Shown here: positions 45,405 to 57,647 of the stretch, one piece after another
How positions within the stretch are numbered: the stretch's first letter is position 1
Layout: the number at the start of each line of letters is the position of its first letter
Origin: Dyella_A sp050749815
GTDB lineage: Bacteria > Pseudomonadota > Gammaproteobacteria > Xanthomonadales > Rhodanobacteraceae
Assembly: GCF_050749815.1 (NCBI RefSeq)
Contig: NZ_CP192735.1
Location: forward strand, 1,860,001-1,924,000
Direction of reading: 5' to 3'
DNA length: 64,000 nt
The notes under the pieces: generated by a model
What the model was told of the DNA's origin: nothing
Databases searched by the model: none
The model's input: the letters and a program-made list of their open reading frames with translations, nothing else
Position numbers and translations under genes: made by a program

Positions 45405-48118
45405 GACTTGCCTTTGGGTTTCGAGGAACGACCGCCGCGCTTGCGCCCACCGGCCGAGGCCGGCGCGGACTTGCTGCCCTCGCTTCGGCGTCCACCGGAC
45501 GATTGGCCCGAGGCACCCTTGCGCGGCGCACCCTGGCTGCGGACCTCCTGCGAAGACGAACCACGACGCTTGCGCGACGCCGTTTCGGCCGCGGGAGCCG
45601 GCGCGCGGGAACGCGGCGGTGGATTATCGCTTGCCGGCGCGGCCACGGGCAGCTCCGCGTCGCGACGTCCGAACGCCCGACCGATCGCCTTTGCCGCGCG
45701 GCCGAACATTCCCGGCGCCTTCTCTGCCTTCACCGCCGGCTTGGCCGCCTTGGGCAGCGAGTAGCGCTCGCCACTGGCGGAGTAGTCGTAGGCCTTGGCC
45801 GTCCGCGGCGGCGGCACGCCCTTCTTTTTCTGCGGCACCAGCCGGAAGTCGATCTTGCGATCCTCCAGGCTGGCACGCAGCACCTGCACGCGCACGTGGT
45901 CGCCCAGGCGGAACTGCTCGCCGGACTTCTCCCCCTTGAGCAACTTGCGCAGCGGGTCGAAGTGGTAATAGTCGTTGGCCAACTGGCTGATGTGCACCAG
46001 GCCCGACACCTTCGAGTCGTCCAGCTCGACAAACAGGCCGAACGAGGTCACGCCGGTCACCACACCGTCGAACTCGCTGCCGACGTGCTTACTCATCCAA
46101 GCGCACTTGAAGCGCTCGTCGACATCGCGCTCGGCCTCCTCGGCGCGGCGCTCGCGCTGGGAGGTGTGCACCGCCAGCGAGGCCATCTCGGTCGGCGTGT
46201 AGCTGTACTTCTCCGGCTTGCCTCCGGTGAGCGCGTAGCGGATCGCCCGGTGTACCAGCAGGTCCGGATAGCGGCGGATCGGCGAGGTGAAGTGCGCGTA
46301 CGCACTCAGCGCCAGGCCGAAGTGGCCGCGGTTGTCCGGCTGGTACGCCGCCATGCTCTGCGCACGCAGCAGCACCGACTGGATCAGCTCGCGCTCGGGG
46401 CGCTCGCGCACCATCCGCAGCACCTCCGAGAAATCCGCCGGCGCCACTTCGGCGATCGGCGGCATGCTGAGCTTGAACTCGCGCAGGAACTGCTGAAGGT
46501 CCTCGTATTTCTCCGCCGGCGGCGGCTCGTGCGCGCGGAACAGTGCGGGGATCTTCTTCTTCTCGAGGAACAGCGCGGCCTGCACGTTGGCCGCGATCAT
46601 GCATTCCTCGATCAGCTTGTGTGCGTCGTTGCGCTCGGTGGCGCCCATGGATTCCACTTCGCCGCGCTGGTCGAGGCGGAACTTCACCTCCGGCGTCTCG
46701 AAGTCGATCGCGCCGCGGCGCTGGCGCTGCTGCGCCATCGCCTTGTACAGCGCGTGCAGGTTCTCCAGCTGCGGCAGCACGTCGGACACTTCGTCGCGCG
46801 CATCGGCATCGTTCAGGCCGACCACCTGCCACACCTTGTCGTAGGTGAGGCGCGCGTGCGAGAGCATCACCGCGTCGTAGAACTTCGACTTGGTCACTTC
46901 GCCGCTGGCATCGACCTGCATGTCGCACACCATGCACAGCCGCTCCACCTTCGGGTTCAGCGAGCAGATGCCGTTGGACAGCGTCTCCGGCAGCATCGGC
47001 ACGACGAAACCGGGGAAGTAGGTGGACGTGCTGCGCTCCACCGCCTCCTTGTCCAGCGCGCTGCCGACGCGGACGTAGTGGGACACGTCGGCGATCGCCA
47101 CGATCAGCCGCCAGCCGCCACCGCGGCGCGGCTCGGCATACACGGCGTCGTCGAAGTCGCGCGCATCGGCGCCGTCGATGGTGACCAGCGGCAGCTTGCG
47201 CAGATCCACCCGCCCCTCGCGTTCGGCGGCGGTGACTTCCGGCTCCACCTGGGCCGCATCGTGCAGCGCGCCAGCCGGCCACTCGCTGGGCAGGTCGTAG
47301 CTGGCGATCGCCATTTCCACCAGCAGCGAGGGCTGCAGGCGCTCGCCGAGCACCGAGCGGACCGCACCGAGCGGACCGCGGTGCTGACTCGGCGGGTCGG
47401 TGATCTCCACCACCACGATCTGGCCGTTGGTGGCTCCCAGCTCCTGCCCGGCGGGAATCAGGATGTCCTGATGCAGGCGACGATCGTCCGGCGCCACCAC
47501 GGTGACGCCGTTCTCCACCACCACGCGACCCACCAGCCGCGGCGAGCGACGCTGCAGCACCTCGACGATGGCGCCCTGGCGGCGGCCGCGGCGGTCGAGC
47601 CCGACCACGCTGGCCAGCACGCGATCGCCATGCATGACGGTGCGCATCTGCTGCGGCGAAAGATAGAGATCGTCGCCGCCCTCGTCCGGACGCAGGAAGC
47701 CGTAGCCCTCGACGTTGGCGATCACCACGCCCGGAATCAGGTCGAGCTTTTGCGCCGGCGCGTAGTCGCCGCGGCGGCCCTGCAGCAACTGGCCGTCGCG
47801 CACCATCGCGCCCAGGCGCTTGCGCATGGCCAGCAGGTCGGTTTCGTCATCCAGCTTCAGCGCCTCGGCGATGCGCGCCTCGCTGAGCCATTCGCCGCGA
47901 TCTTCCAGCAGGGCGATGATCGCCTCGCGGCTGGGAATCGGGCGCTCATAGCGCTGGGCCTCGCGCTCGGCGTGCGGGTCGCGGATCGCACCGGAGCCCT
48001 TGCGCGGCGCGCCGCCGTTGGAGCGCGGTTTGCGTGCGGCGGCCTTCGGCGTCGCCGCGTCTTGCGGATGCGTCGGCGCGTTGCCCTTGCCGACGCGGTT
48101 GGATTTTTTTCTGGTCAC
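45401..48118 (-). CDS. rnr: ribonuclease R
   Basis: 905 aa, longer than E. coli RNase R (813) mainly through a basic C-terminal tail. Processive 3'-5' exonuclease that degrades structured RNA. Order: basic N-tail, HTH (about 65-130), cold-shock OB domains, RNB catalytic domain with the acidic cluster GADARDFDDAVYA (near 312-324), S1 domain (about 670-755) and a Lys/Arg/Ala/Pro/Ser-rich tail of ~150 residues likely for RNA and ribosome binding. First gene of rnr-rlmB-membrane protein. Confidence 0.96.
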   Translation of the reverse strand: MTRKKSNRVGKGNAPTHPQDAATPKAAARKPRSNGGAPRKGSGAIRDPHAEREAQRYERPIPSREAIIALLEDRGEWLSEARIAEALKLDDETDLLAMRKRLGAMVRDGQLLQGRRGDYAPAQKLDLIPGVVIANVEGYGFLRPDEGGDDLYLSPQQMRTVMHGDRVLASVVGLDRRGRRQGAIVEVLQRRSPRLVGRVVVENGVTVVAPDDRRLHQDILIPAGQELGATNGQIVVVEITDPPSQHRGPLGAVRSVLGERLQPSLLVEMAIASYDLPSEWPAGALHDAAQVEPEVTAAEREGRVDLRKLPLVTIDGADARDFDDAVYAEPRRGGGWRLIVAIADVSHYVRVGSALDKEAVERSTSTYFPGFVVPMLPETLSNGICSLNPKVERLCMVCDMQVDASGEVTKSKFYDAVMLSHARLTYDKVWQVVGLNDADARDEVSDVLPQLENLHALYKAMAQQRQRRGAIDFETPEVKFRLDQRGEVESMGATERNDAHKLIEECMIAANVQAALFLEKKKIPALFRAHEPPPAEKYEDLQQFLREFKLSMPPIAEVAPADFSEVLRMVRERPERELIQSVLLRAQSMAAYQPDNRGHFGLALSAYAHFTSPIRRYPDLLVHRAIRYALTGGKPEKYSYTPTEMASLAVHTSQRERRAEEAERDVDERFKCAWMSKHVGSEFDGVVTGVTSFGLFVELDDSKVSGLVHISQLANDYYHFDPLRKLLKGEKSGEQFRLGDHVRVQVLRASLEDRKIDFRLVPQKKKGVPPPRTAKAYDYSASGERYSLPKAAKPAVKAEKAPGMFGRAAKAIGRAFGRRDAELPVAAPASDNPPPRSRAPAPAAETASRKRRGSSSQEVRSQGAPRKGASGQSSGGRRSEGSKSAPASAGGRKRGGRSSKPKGKS

Positions 48119-48254
48119 TCAGTTGCCTTGTTGAGAGCGCGGTGCACGAGGGGCACCGACGCGGGGAAAATTCTGCGACAGGATAGTTGACAACCCTCGG
48201 GGAGGTGCCTACTCTACGCGGCTCGCGCTGACCGAAAGGTTGCGCGGACCACCT

Positions 48255-48339
<85 letters not shown>

Positions 48340-48345
48340 ATTGTA

Positions 48346-48378
48346 GACGAAGCCCGCAGCGATGCGGGCTTCGTCGTT
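48346..48378 (+). terminator. intrinsic terminator after tRNA-Leu
   Basis: Perfect 13-bp arms GACGAAGCCCGCA (48346-48358) and TGCGGGCTTCGTC (48363-48375), loop GCGA, followed by GTTT. Six bases past the CCA end. Confidence 0.85.
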
Positions 48379-48388
48379 TCCGCGGTTC

Positions 48389-49021
48389 ATGCATGCCGCA
48401 GCGGATGACCCGCAGATGCCCGCCTCGCCTCACGCCCTCGCCACGCGCCGCCACTGGGTGTTCGACATGGACGGCACGCTCACGGTAGCGATGCACGATT
48501 TCGCCGCGATCCGCCGCGCGCTCGACATCCGTGACGACGAGGACATCCTGGCGCACATCGCCGCCCTGCCTCCCGCCGACGCCCGCGCCAAGCGCGCCTG
48601 GCTGCTGGAGCATGAGCGCGAGCTGGCCCATGCCTCGCGGCCGGCACCCGGCGCGGCGGAACTGGTGCGCGGCCTGGTCGCGCGCGGCTGCCGGCTCGGC
48701 ATCCTCACCCGCAACCTGCGCGAACTGGCCCTGATCACACTGGAAGCGATCGGCGTGGCCGACTGCTTCGATCCGGTCGACGTGCTCGGCCGCGAGGACG
48801 CCCCGCCGAAACCCGACCCGGCCGGCCTGCACCACCTCGCCTCGCGCTGGACCGTGCCGCCCGCAGAGCTGGTGATGGTGGGCGACTACGCCTACGACCT
48901 GGCCTGCGCCCGCGCCGCCGGCGCTGCCGCCGTACTGGTGAACCTGCCGGGCAACCCCTGGCCCGAGCTCACCGACTGGCGCTTCGACGACTGCGTGCGC
49001 CTGCACGCCGTGCTGGCCTGA
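48389..49021 (+). CDS. HAD-superfamily hydrolase (phosphoglycolate-phosphatase-like)
   Basis: 210 aa from ATG 48389; ATG 48416 is an alternative (201 aa) and neither has a clear ribosome-binding site. HAD motif I VFDMDGTLT, motif II LGILTRNLRE, motif III Lys in DAPPKPDPAG and motif IV VGDYAYDLACAR are all present. The helical cap between motifs I and II is of the Gph/YjjG type. Substrate unknown. It lies after the tRNA terminator and before a REPIN copy. Confidence 0.85.
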   Translation: MHAAADDPQMPASPHALATRRHWVFDMDGTLTVAMHDFAAIRRALDIRDDEDILAHIAALPPADARAKRAWLLEHERELAHASRPAPGAAELVRGLVARGCRLGILTRNLRELALITLEAIGVADCFDPVDVLGREDAPPKPDPAGLHHLASRWTVPPAELVMVGDYAYDLACARAAGAAAVLVNLPGNPWPELTDWRFDDCVRLHAVLA

Positions 49022-49035
49022 GCCGCTCGCCGATC

Positions 49036-49119
49036 TGTAGGAGCCCGCTCGCGGGCGATGCTTTTGGCGCTGATGCCACATCAAAGCTAAAGAGCATCGC
49101 CCGCAAGCGGGCTCCTACA
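49036..49119 (-). repeat. REPIN-like palindrome, copy 5
   Basis: 84 bp, minus orientation (centre CATCAAAGCTAAAGAGCATC). Between the convergent HAD and VOC genes, where it may act as a bidirectional transcript end. Confidence 0.88.
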
Positions 49120-49129
49120 GAAGCGGGGC

Positions 49130-49552
49130 TCAGCCTGGGTGGGGCGGGCCTTTCAGCTCGACCATGTTGCCTTCGGGGTCGAAGCAGTAGATCGAGGGGC
49201 CCTCGCCGCGGGCGCCGTAGCGCGAGCCGATGCTGCCCAGCCGCACGTTGTGGGCTTGCAGGTGCGCCACGATCGCCGCCTCGTCGTAGCCGGCCACGCT
49301 CAGGCACAGGTGATCCATGTTGCGGCCTTCGTCGTCCGGGGCCCGGCCGCCATAACGGCCGAGCTTGCCGTCCACGCTCACCAGGTCGATCAACGACGCA
49401 CCGGCGCGCAGCTGTACCAGGCCAATCTCGTCCTGCCGGCGCTCCTCGCGACAGCCCAGCACGTCGCAGTAGAAGCGCTGCAGCGCTGCGGGGTCGCGCG
49501 CACGCAGCACCACGTGGTCGATCTGTTCCAGTTGGAAGGGCGGCAGGCTCAT
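49130..49552 (-). CDS. VOC-family (glyoxalase-like) protein
   Basis: 140 aa single vicinal-oxygen-chelate domain. Metal residues are likely His in IDHVVLRARDPAA, His in NMDHLCLSVAGYD and Glu in DPEGNMVELKGP, the H-H-E pattern of the fold. Could be a dioxygenase-like, epimerase-like or resistance protein; no diagnostic extra motif. ATG 49552 begins the first strand; upstream extension is low quality. Confidence 0.85.
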   Translation of the reverse strand: MSLPPFQLEQIDHVVLRARDPAALQRFYCDVLGCREERRQDEIGLVQLRAGASLIDLVSVDGKLGRYGGRAPDDEGRNMDHLCLSVAGYDEAAIVAHLQAHNVRLGSIGSRYGARGEGPSIYCFDPEGNMVELKGPPHPG

Positions 49553-49655
49553 CGCGGCGCTCCGGGGTGGGGAGCGGGCATGGTAGACGCCGCGCCATGG
49601 TGACGCACCCGGCCAGGTGCCGCTTGAACCGCCCCCACCGGCTCCGCCGGGTGCC

Positions 49656-49683
49656 CAGACAGCGGCCCGCCGCCCTGTATAAT
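49656..49683 (+). promoter_or_regulatory. sigma70-type promoter of the glycine riboswitch/gcvP
   Basis: TATAAT at 49678-49683, preceded by TG (extended -10), and CAGACA at 49656-49661 as a -35 with a 16-base spacer. Transcription would begin near 49690, a few bases before the first aptamer. Confidence 0.65.
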
Positions 49684-49696
49684 CGGCCGGGTAAAC

Positions 49697-49887
49697 GCAC
49701 GATGGGAGAAGCGTTCGGACCCTCACCGGATCGACCGCTGCCGAAGGCGCAACGCCCGTAATCGCTCAGGCCCAAAAACCATCGTGCGCAAACACTCTGG
49801 AGAGACCGGTTGAATCCGGCGCCGAAGGGGCACCAGGTGCGGCAGTGAATCGCCCACCTCCAAACTCTCAGGCAAAAGGACAGAGGG
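49697..49887 (+). ncRNA. tandem glycine riboswitch
   Basis: Aptamer 1 spans 49697-49787 and is closed by a perfect P1 stem GCACGATGG/CCATCGTGC; aptamer 2 spans about 49794-49886 (closing CTCTG/CAGAG). Both carry the conserved GGGAGA/GGAGAG entry, GCCGAAGG core and AATCGC-CTCAGG / AACTCTCAGGCAAAAGGACAGAG segments of the gcvT motif. The leader just before it (GGGTAAAC) and the linker (GCAAACAC) could form the known kink-turn. It controls gcvP 48 bases downstream, switching expression on with glycine (family knowledge). Confidence 0.93.
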
Positions 49888-49934
49888 GCGCCCCGCGTGC
49901 GGCACGGCACGTGTATTCCCGGATGCCCCCAGCC

Positions 49935-52826
<2,892 letters not shown>

Positions 52827-52850
52827 AGGCGCGCCCTGCGCGTCCAAGAA

Positions 52851-52876
52851 AAGCCCCGCCCCGGCGGGGCTTTTTC
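52851..52876. terminator. bidirectional intrinsic terminator, gcvP / GGDEF-EAL gene
   Basis: AAGCCCCGCC (52851-52860) and GGCGGGGCTT (52863-52872) arms with a T-run (TTTTTC) on the plus strand and TTTTCTT on the minus strand, between convergent genes. Confidence 0.9.
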
Positions 52877-52887
52877 TTGCCGCAGGC

Positions 52888-54966
52888 TCAGAACGGCAAG
52901 GCCGCCGGTGTGCTCAGGCAGCGCCGCTCGAACTCGCCCGGCGGCATCGGCAGCGACAGGTAGTAGCCCTGCACCTGGTCGCAGCCCAGCGTGCGCAGCA
53001 GCTCGGCCTGCATCGCGGTTTCCACGCCTTCGGCCACCACTTCCATCGCCAGCGTGTGGGCCAGCTCGATGATCGCGGCGATGATCGCGCGGGCCTCGGT
53101 GCCGCCCTCGTCCAGCGCCTGGATGAAGAAGCGATCGATCTTCAACTGACGCACCTGGAATTTCTGCAGGTAGGCCAGGCTGGAATAGCCGGTGCCGAAA
53201 TCGTCGATGGCGAACTCGAAACCGCGCGCGCGGAAGTTCTGCAGCATCAGCGTGGTGCGTTCGGCGTTCTCCATCGCCATGCTCTCGGTCACCTCGAACA
53301 TGAGGCACGACGGATCGCTGCCGGCCTCGGCGACGATGCGCGCGGCGGTGTCGACCAGGCCGGGCTGGTTGAGCTGCAGCGGCGACAGGTTGATCGCGAT
53401 GCGGATCGGCGGCAGGCCGCGCTTGCGCCACACCTCGAGCTGCCGGCAGGCCTCACGGATCACCCATTCGCCGATGCGGCCGATCTGCCCGCTGCGCTCG
53501 GCCACCGCGATGAACTCCATTGGCGGTACTGCGCCCAGCTCCGGATGCGTCCAGCGCGCCAGCGCCTCGGCGCCGACGATCGCCCCGCTGCGGCTGTCGT
53601 ACTTGGACTGGAAGTGCAGCGACAGGCTGCCGTCCTCGATCGCGGTGAGCAGGCCACGCTGGATCGTCAGCGCCCGCTCAGCGCGCTCGCGCATGCTGGT
53701 GTCGTAGATGCTGTAGCCGTTGCGGCCGCACTGCTTGGCTGCGTACATGGCCACGTCGGCGTGCGCGATCAGCGCCTCCACGTCCTCGCCGTCCTGCGGG
53801 AAATGCGCCACGCCGATGCTGGGTGTCACGCACAGCGAGGTGCCTTCGATCACGAACGGATCCTGCATCACCTGCAGCACCCGCTCGACGATGCCGTGCG
53901 CCGAGTCCGGCGCGCGCATGCGCTCGAGCACCGCCACGAACTCATCGCCGCCGATACGCGCGACGCTGTCGTAACGCAGCTGCCCGGTGAGGCGCTCGGC
54001 CACCGCGCACAGCAGTCGGTCGCCGGCGCCGTGGCCAAGTGAATCGTTGATGTTCTTGAAGCCGTCCAGATCGATGTACAGCACCGCCACGTGCCCGCTG
54101 CCTGCCCGGGCGCCCACTAGCGCGTGCTTCAGCCGTTCCACCAGGGTCACCCGATTGGGCAGGCCGGTGAGCGCGTCGTGCGTGGCCAGGTAACGCAGGC
54201 GGTCGTTGAGGTCGTCCAGCGACCCGGCCAGGCGGCGTGTGCGTCGGTACAGCCGGGTCACCCATTCGGACAGCCCGATCGACGCCGCCATCGACACCAG
54301 CGCGACCATGCCGATCATCATGCCGACCCACACCACGGCGGCCGAATCGGCCTCGTCGCCGCCGGGGAACCGCGCCCCGGACACGCGCATCGCCACGTGC
54401 AGCGCTGCGCCCAGCACCACGGCGATCGCCACCGCCGCCGGGATGCGTCGGCTGAGCGCGCGGTTGTGGCGCGCCCGGAACACGTGTACCAGGCGCAGCG
54501 CGCCGGTGCCGACGACGCTGGCCAGGCCATACCAGGCCCACATCGCGTCCACCTGGCCCACGCGCACCGACGGCAGGTGCAGCGAGGCGACCATCAACAG
54601 ATGCATCGGCAGCACGCAGGCGCCCGTGGCCAGGCCACCGAGCACGAGCCGCCGCGGCGAGAGCGTGGCGACGTTGGCCACCACCAGCACCACCGCGGCC
54701 AGCAGCATCGCCACCAGGCCGGAGGCAATGCACAGCAGCGGATCGAGCCCGTCGCGCAGCTGCGGCACGCGCGCCAGCACGCCCACGAAGTGCTGCGACC
54801 AGATGCCCAGCCCCACCATCCAGATGCCCACCACATACCAGCTGACGCGCTGCCAGCGTTCGCGCGAGGCGGCCAGCCGCGGCGCGATGTCGAACGCCTG
54901 GTACACCGTCGTCGCTGCGATCAGCGGTGCGACGAACGCCAGCACAACGTGGAAGCTACCGATCAT
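52888..54966 (-). CDS. membrane GGDEF-EAL cyclic-di-GMP protein with degenerate MHYT-like sensor
   Basis: 692 aa. About seven N-terminal hydrophobic helices form an MHYT-type sensor (residues ~1-245); the expected MH-F/Y-x-G-M units read GIWSQHFVGV (Met to Gln) and LPMHLLMV, so part of the proposed copper-binding Met/His set is changed. Then a GGDEF domain with intact RIGGDEF (near 335-341) and an EAL domain with intact GAEALARW (near 462) and DDFGTGYSSLAYL. Both catalytic signatures look active, so it may make and/or degrade c-di-GMP. ATG 54966 is chosen (MIGSFHVVLAFV). Convergent with gcvP. Confidence 0.9.
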   Translation of the reverse strand: MIGSFHVVLAFVAPLIAATTVYQAFDIAPRLAASRERWQRVSWYVVGIWMVGLGIWSQHFVGVLARVPQLRDGLDPLLCIASGLVAMLLAAVVLVVANVATLSPRRLVLGGLATGACVLPMHLLMVASLHLPSVRVGQVDAMWAWYGLASVVGTGALRLVHVFRARHNRALSRRIPAAVAIAVVLGAALHVAMRVSGARFPGGDEADSAAVVWVGMMIGMVALVSMAASIGLSEWVTRLYRRTRRLAGSLDDLNDRLRYLATHDALTGLPNRVTLVERLKHALVGARAGSGHVAVLYIDLDGFKNINDSLGHGAGDRLLCAVAERLTGQLRYDSVARIGGDEFVAVLERMRAPDSAHGIVERVLQVMQDPFVIEGTSLCVTPSIGVAHFPQDGEDVEALIAHADVAMYAAKQCGRNGYSIYDTSMRERAERALTIQRGLLTAIEDGSLSLHFQSKYDSRSGAIVGAEALARWTHPELGAVPPMEFIAVAERSGQIGRIGEWVIREACRQLEVWRKRGLPPIRIAINLSPLQLNQPGLVDTAARIVAEAGSDPSCLMFEVTESMAMENAERTTLMLQNFRARGFEFAIDDFGTGYSSLAYLQKFQVRQLKIDRFFIQALDEGGTEARAIIAAIIELAHTLAMEVVAEGVETAMQAELLRTLGCDQVQGYYLSLPMPPGEFERRCLSTPAALPF

Positions 54967-55160
54967 GCGCGCCGCGTAGGCCAGGGGTGGGTATCGCAAG
55001 CATAGCGGCAACCGATGATCCGCCTTGAGGTGCCGCCAGTCCTCTTGACGATGCCACGGGCGGCTTTCGTCGCCCCCAAACGCGGTTTCGTCGCCGCGGG
55101 CGTAGCGCGGGCGGCGGGCGCGATTAAGCTCTGCGGCATCCTGTCCATGCCGGCTGCACC

Positions 55161-56423
55161 ATGCTCAAGAGCCTGTCCTTCGTTCTGCGTATCGCCCTGG
55201 CGTGGTCGGCCTTGTTCCTGGTCGGCGCGCTGTTCTGGAGCGCGACACCGGGCTATCACGACCAGCACTTCGTGCCGCTGGTCTACTTCATCACCCTGGC
55301 CTTCGTGATCACCGGCGCGTTTTCGCACCTGGGCCGAGTGCGACTGATCGCCGGCGAAATCGACTCCAGCGCGCTGGCCAACCGGCAGCGCCGGCAGATC
55401 GAGATCCCGTTCGAAGCGGGCGAGGCGTTCGACCTGATCGACGCGGCGATCCGCGAGCTGCCGCGCATCGAGGAGGTGGAGAGCGCCCGCGACAGCTTGC
55501 AGATACGCGCCAAGATCAACCGCCCGCAGCCCTACGGCCGCCATTGGGTGCAGCGGCTCAACCCGGCCAACTGGCTGGGCAGCCTGCGCAACCAGATCAC
55601 CGCCACGGTCACCCCGGTCAACGGCACCGGCAGCGTCACGCTGCTGTGCGAGCCGGAGGCGGCCGCGTGGAGCGACTGGTTCCGCGTCGACGACGGCACC
55701 AACCTGGAGAACGCCGAGGCAGTCACCCGCGCCATCGCCCGGCGGGTTGCCGAGTACCGCCGCAACGAGCAGCGCGCCGCCGCGCAGACCGCCACCGAGA
55801 AGGAACTCACCGTGGCCCGGCTCAACCTGCTGCACGCCCAGGTGGAACCGCACTTCCTCTACAACACGCTGGCCAGCGCGCAGCTGCTCACCCGCAGCGA
55901 GCCGGCCCAGGCCGACCGCATGCTCGGCCATCTCATCCAGTACCTGCGCCACTCGCTGCCCAGCGCCGACGAGTCGCTATCCACCCTCGGCGACGAGCTG
56001 GAGCGCACCCGCGCCTACCTGGAGATCATCCGCATCCGCATGGGCGCGCGGCTGGCGCTGGAGGTGGACGTGCCCGACGCGCTGCGCACCATCGCGCTGC
56101 CGCCGATGATGCTGCAGACCCTGGTGGAGAACGCGATCAAGCACGGTCTGGAACCCAAGCCCGGCGGCGGCACGGTGTGGATCTTCGCCCGCCGCGACGA
56201 GGACCGTGTGATGGTCACCGTGGCGGACAACGGCCAGGGCTTCGGCGTGGCCACCGGCGGCACCGGCATCGGGCTGAAGAACGTGCGCGAGCGCCTGCGC
56301 CTGCTCTACGGCGAGCGCGCCTCGCTGGCGGTGGTGGCCAACGTGCCCGACGGCGTCGCCGCCACCATCACCGTGACGGCCATTGCCGCGACGCCGGCCG
56401 GCGCGTCGAAGGTGACGCCGTGA
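55161..56423 (+). CDS. LytS/AlgZ-type sensor histidine kinase
   Basis: 420 aa. Two N-terminal hydrophobic helices (LRIALAWSALFLVGALFW, LVYFITLAFVITGAF), a soluble linker, then the His_kinase domain with LNLLHAQVEPHFLYNTLASA (phospho-His near 231) and the HATPase N-box LVENAIKHGL and G-boxes DNGQGF, GGTGIGLKNVRERL. This is the LytS/YehU/AlgZ family, which pairs with LytTR regulators. Its stop overlaps the GTG start of the regulator (GTGA). Signal sensed is unknown. Confidence 0.9.
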   Translation: MLKSLSFVLRIALAWSALFLVGALFWSATPGYHDQHFVPLVYFITLAFVITGAFSHLGRVRLIAGEIDSSALANRQRRQIEIPFEAGEAFDLIDAAIRELPRIEEVESARDSLQIRAKINRPQPYGRHWVQRLNPANWLGSLRNQITATVTPVNGTGSVTLLCEPEAAAWSDWFRVDDGTNLENAEAVTRAIARRVAEYRRNEQRAAAQTATEKELTVARLNLLHAQVEPHFLYNTLASAQLLTRSEPAQADRMLGHLIQYLRHSLPSADESLSTLGDELERTRAYLEIIRIRMGARLALEVDVPDALRTIALPPMMLQTLVENAIKHGLEPKPGGGTVWIFARRDEDRVMVTVADNGQGFGVATGGTGIGLKNVRERLRLLYGERASLAVVANVPDGVAATITVTAIAATPAGASKVTP

Positions 56424-57187
56424 CCCGCGCCGTCGTTGCCGAAGACGAACCGCTGCTGCGCGACGAACTGGTGCGCCTGCTGCACCAGGCGTGGCCGGAA
56501 CTGCGCATCGTCGCCGAGTGCGAGGACGGCGCCAGCGCGCTGGAGACCATCGCCGAGCAGCAGCCGGAGGTCGCCTTCCTCGACATCCGCATGCCCGGCC
56601 TCACCGGCATGGATGTCGCTACAGCCGCCGCCACTAGCAGCCCAGGCACGCAGATCGTGTTCACCACCGCCTACCACCAGTACGCCATCGACGCGTTCGA
56701 GCGCGGCGCCATCGACTACCTGCTCAAGCCGGTCACCCCCGAGCGCCTCGCCGCCACCGTGCAGCGCATCCAGTCGCGACTGGCCAGTGGCCGCCTGCCG
56801 GCCGATCTCGGCCAGCTGCTGCGCGATCTCGCGCAGGGTGCGGCCACCACACCCAAGGCCCCTCCATTGACCTGGATTACCGCCAGCACCGGCCGCGAGA
56901 CGCGACTGATCATGGTCGACGACGTCGCCTACTTCCGCGCCGACAACAAGTACACCGTGGCGATGACCGCCGAGGGCGAAGCCCTGCTGCGCACGCCGCT
57001 ACGCGAGCTGCTCGAAGTGCTCGACGCGCAGGTGTTCCGGCAGATCCACCGCTCCACCATCGTCAACCTCAAGGCCGTCGCCTCGATCGTGCGCGAGGAC
57101 ACCGGCCGCGGCCTGCTGCGGCTGAAGAACCGCCCCGAAACCCTCACCGTCAGCCAGCCCTTCATGGTGCTGTTCCGGACCATGTGA
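56420..57187 (+). CDS. LytTR-family response regulator (AlgR/LytR type)
   Basis: 255 aa from GTG 56420, which overlaps the kinase stop. Receiver domain with acidic pocket EDE (9-10), phospho-Asp55 in VAFLDIRMPG and the Thr/Lys switch (TTAYHQYAIDAF, LLKPVTPERL). C-terminal LytTR DNA-binding domain about 150-255 (VDDVAYFRADNKYTVAMT ... FRQIHRSTIVNLKAVASI). It probably binds direct repeats near its target promoters; candidates include the downstream lipoprotein and porin. Confidence 0.92.
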   Translation: MTRAVVAEDEPLLRDELVRLLHQAWPELRIVAECEDGASALETIAEQQPEVAFLDIRMPGLTGMDVATAAATSSPGTQIVFTTAYHQYAIDAFERGAIDYLLKPVTPERLAATVQRIQSRLASGRLPADLGQLLRDLAQGAATTPKAPPLTWITASTGRETRLIMVDDVAYFRADNKYTVAMTAEGEALLRTPLRELLEVLDAQVFRQIHRSTIVNLKAVASIVREDTGRGLLRLKNRPETLTVSQPFMVLFRTM

Positions 57188-57211
57188 GCGCCCGTTCGCG
57201 AGGACACCGCC

Positions 57212-57586
57212 ATGTACACGATCTACCGCCTGGTCGCGCTGTTCGCCTTCGTCGCCAGCATGCTCGGCTGCGATCACCCGCACCGCAGCTTCACCCAGCG
57301 CACCACCGCCAATGGGGTGGATGTGCTCGACAGCCACGTGGAGGTCCTCGTCGGCCGAGCCCACTTCGACTGCCGCGCCGCCCAGGATGGCCGCTGCCAC
57401 TACACCGTGTTTGCCGAGGCGTGCGACGGCCAGGAGGCGTGCCGCCAGCCGCCGCTGAAACAGCTGACGGTCGACGCCGGCGCCGAGCAGGATGTCACCG
57501 GCCTGCCGGCCACTGCGCAGGTCTGCGTGCGCACCGACACCACCGCGGTGGACGCGCGCTGCCAGCCGCTGCCGCCGGCGTCCTGA
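57212..57586 (+). CDS. small putative lipoprotein
   Basis: 124 aa starting 24 bases after the regulator. N-terminal hydrophobic segment with MLGC-D (Cys20), a plausible lipobox; Asp at +2 would favour inner-membrane retention. Six further cysteines (FDCRAAQDGRC, AEACDGQEAC, QVCVRT, DARC) suggest disulfides in the periplasm. No recognised domain; in the same direction and probably the same transcript as the two-component genes. Confidence 0.65.
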   Translation: MYTIYRLVALFAFVASMLGCDHPHRSFTQRTTANGVDVLDSHVEVLVGRAHFDCRAAQDGRCHYTVFAEACDGQEACRQPPLKQLTVDAGAEQDVTGLPATAQVCVRTDTTAVDARCQPLPPAS

Positions 57587-57647
57587 GCGGCGCGAACCTG
57601 CGCGGGCGCGCGCCTATACTTCGCTCTCCGTCCTGCGAACCGTCGCC

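Noticed and set aside
45503..48190. 895-codon open frame on the plus strand opposite rnr
   Set aside because: Antisense shadow of rnr with a His/Arg/Val-rich composition and no recognisable domain.
49845..49934. Extended N-terminus for gcvP starting within the riboswitch
   Set aside because: The added residues translate the second aptamer; the conserved protein starts at 49935 (or 49923).
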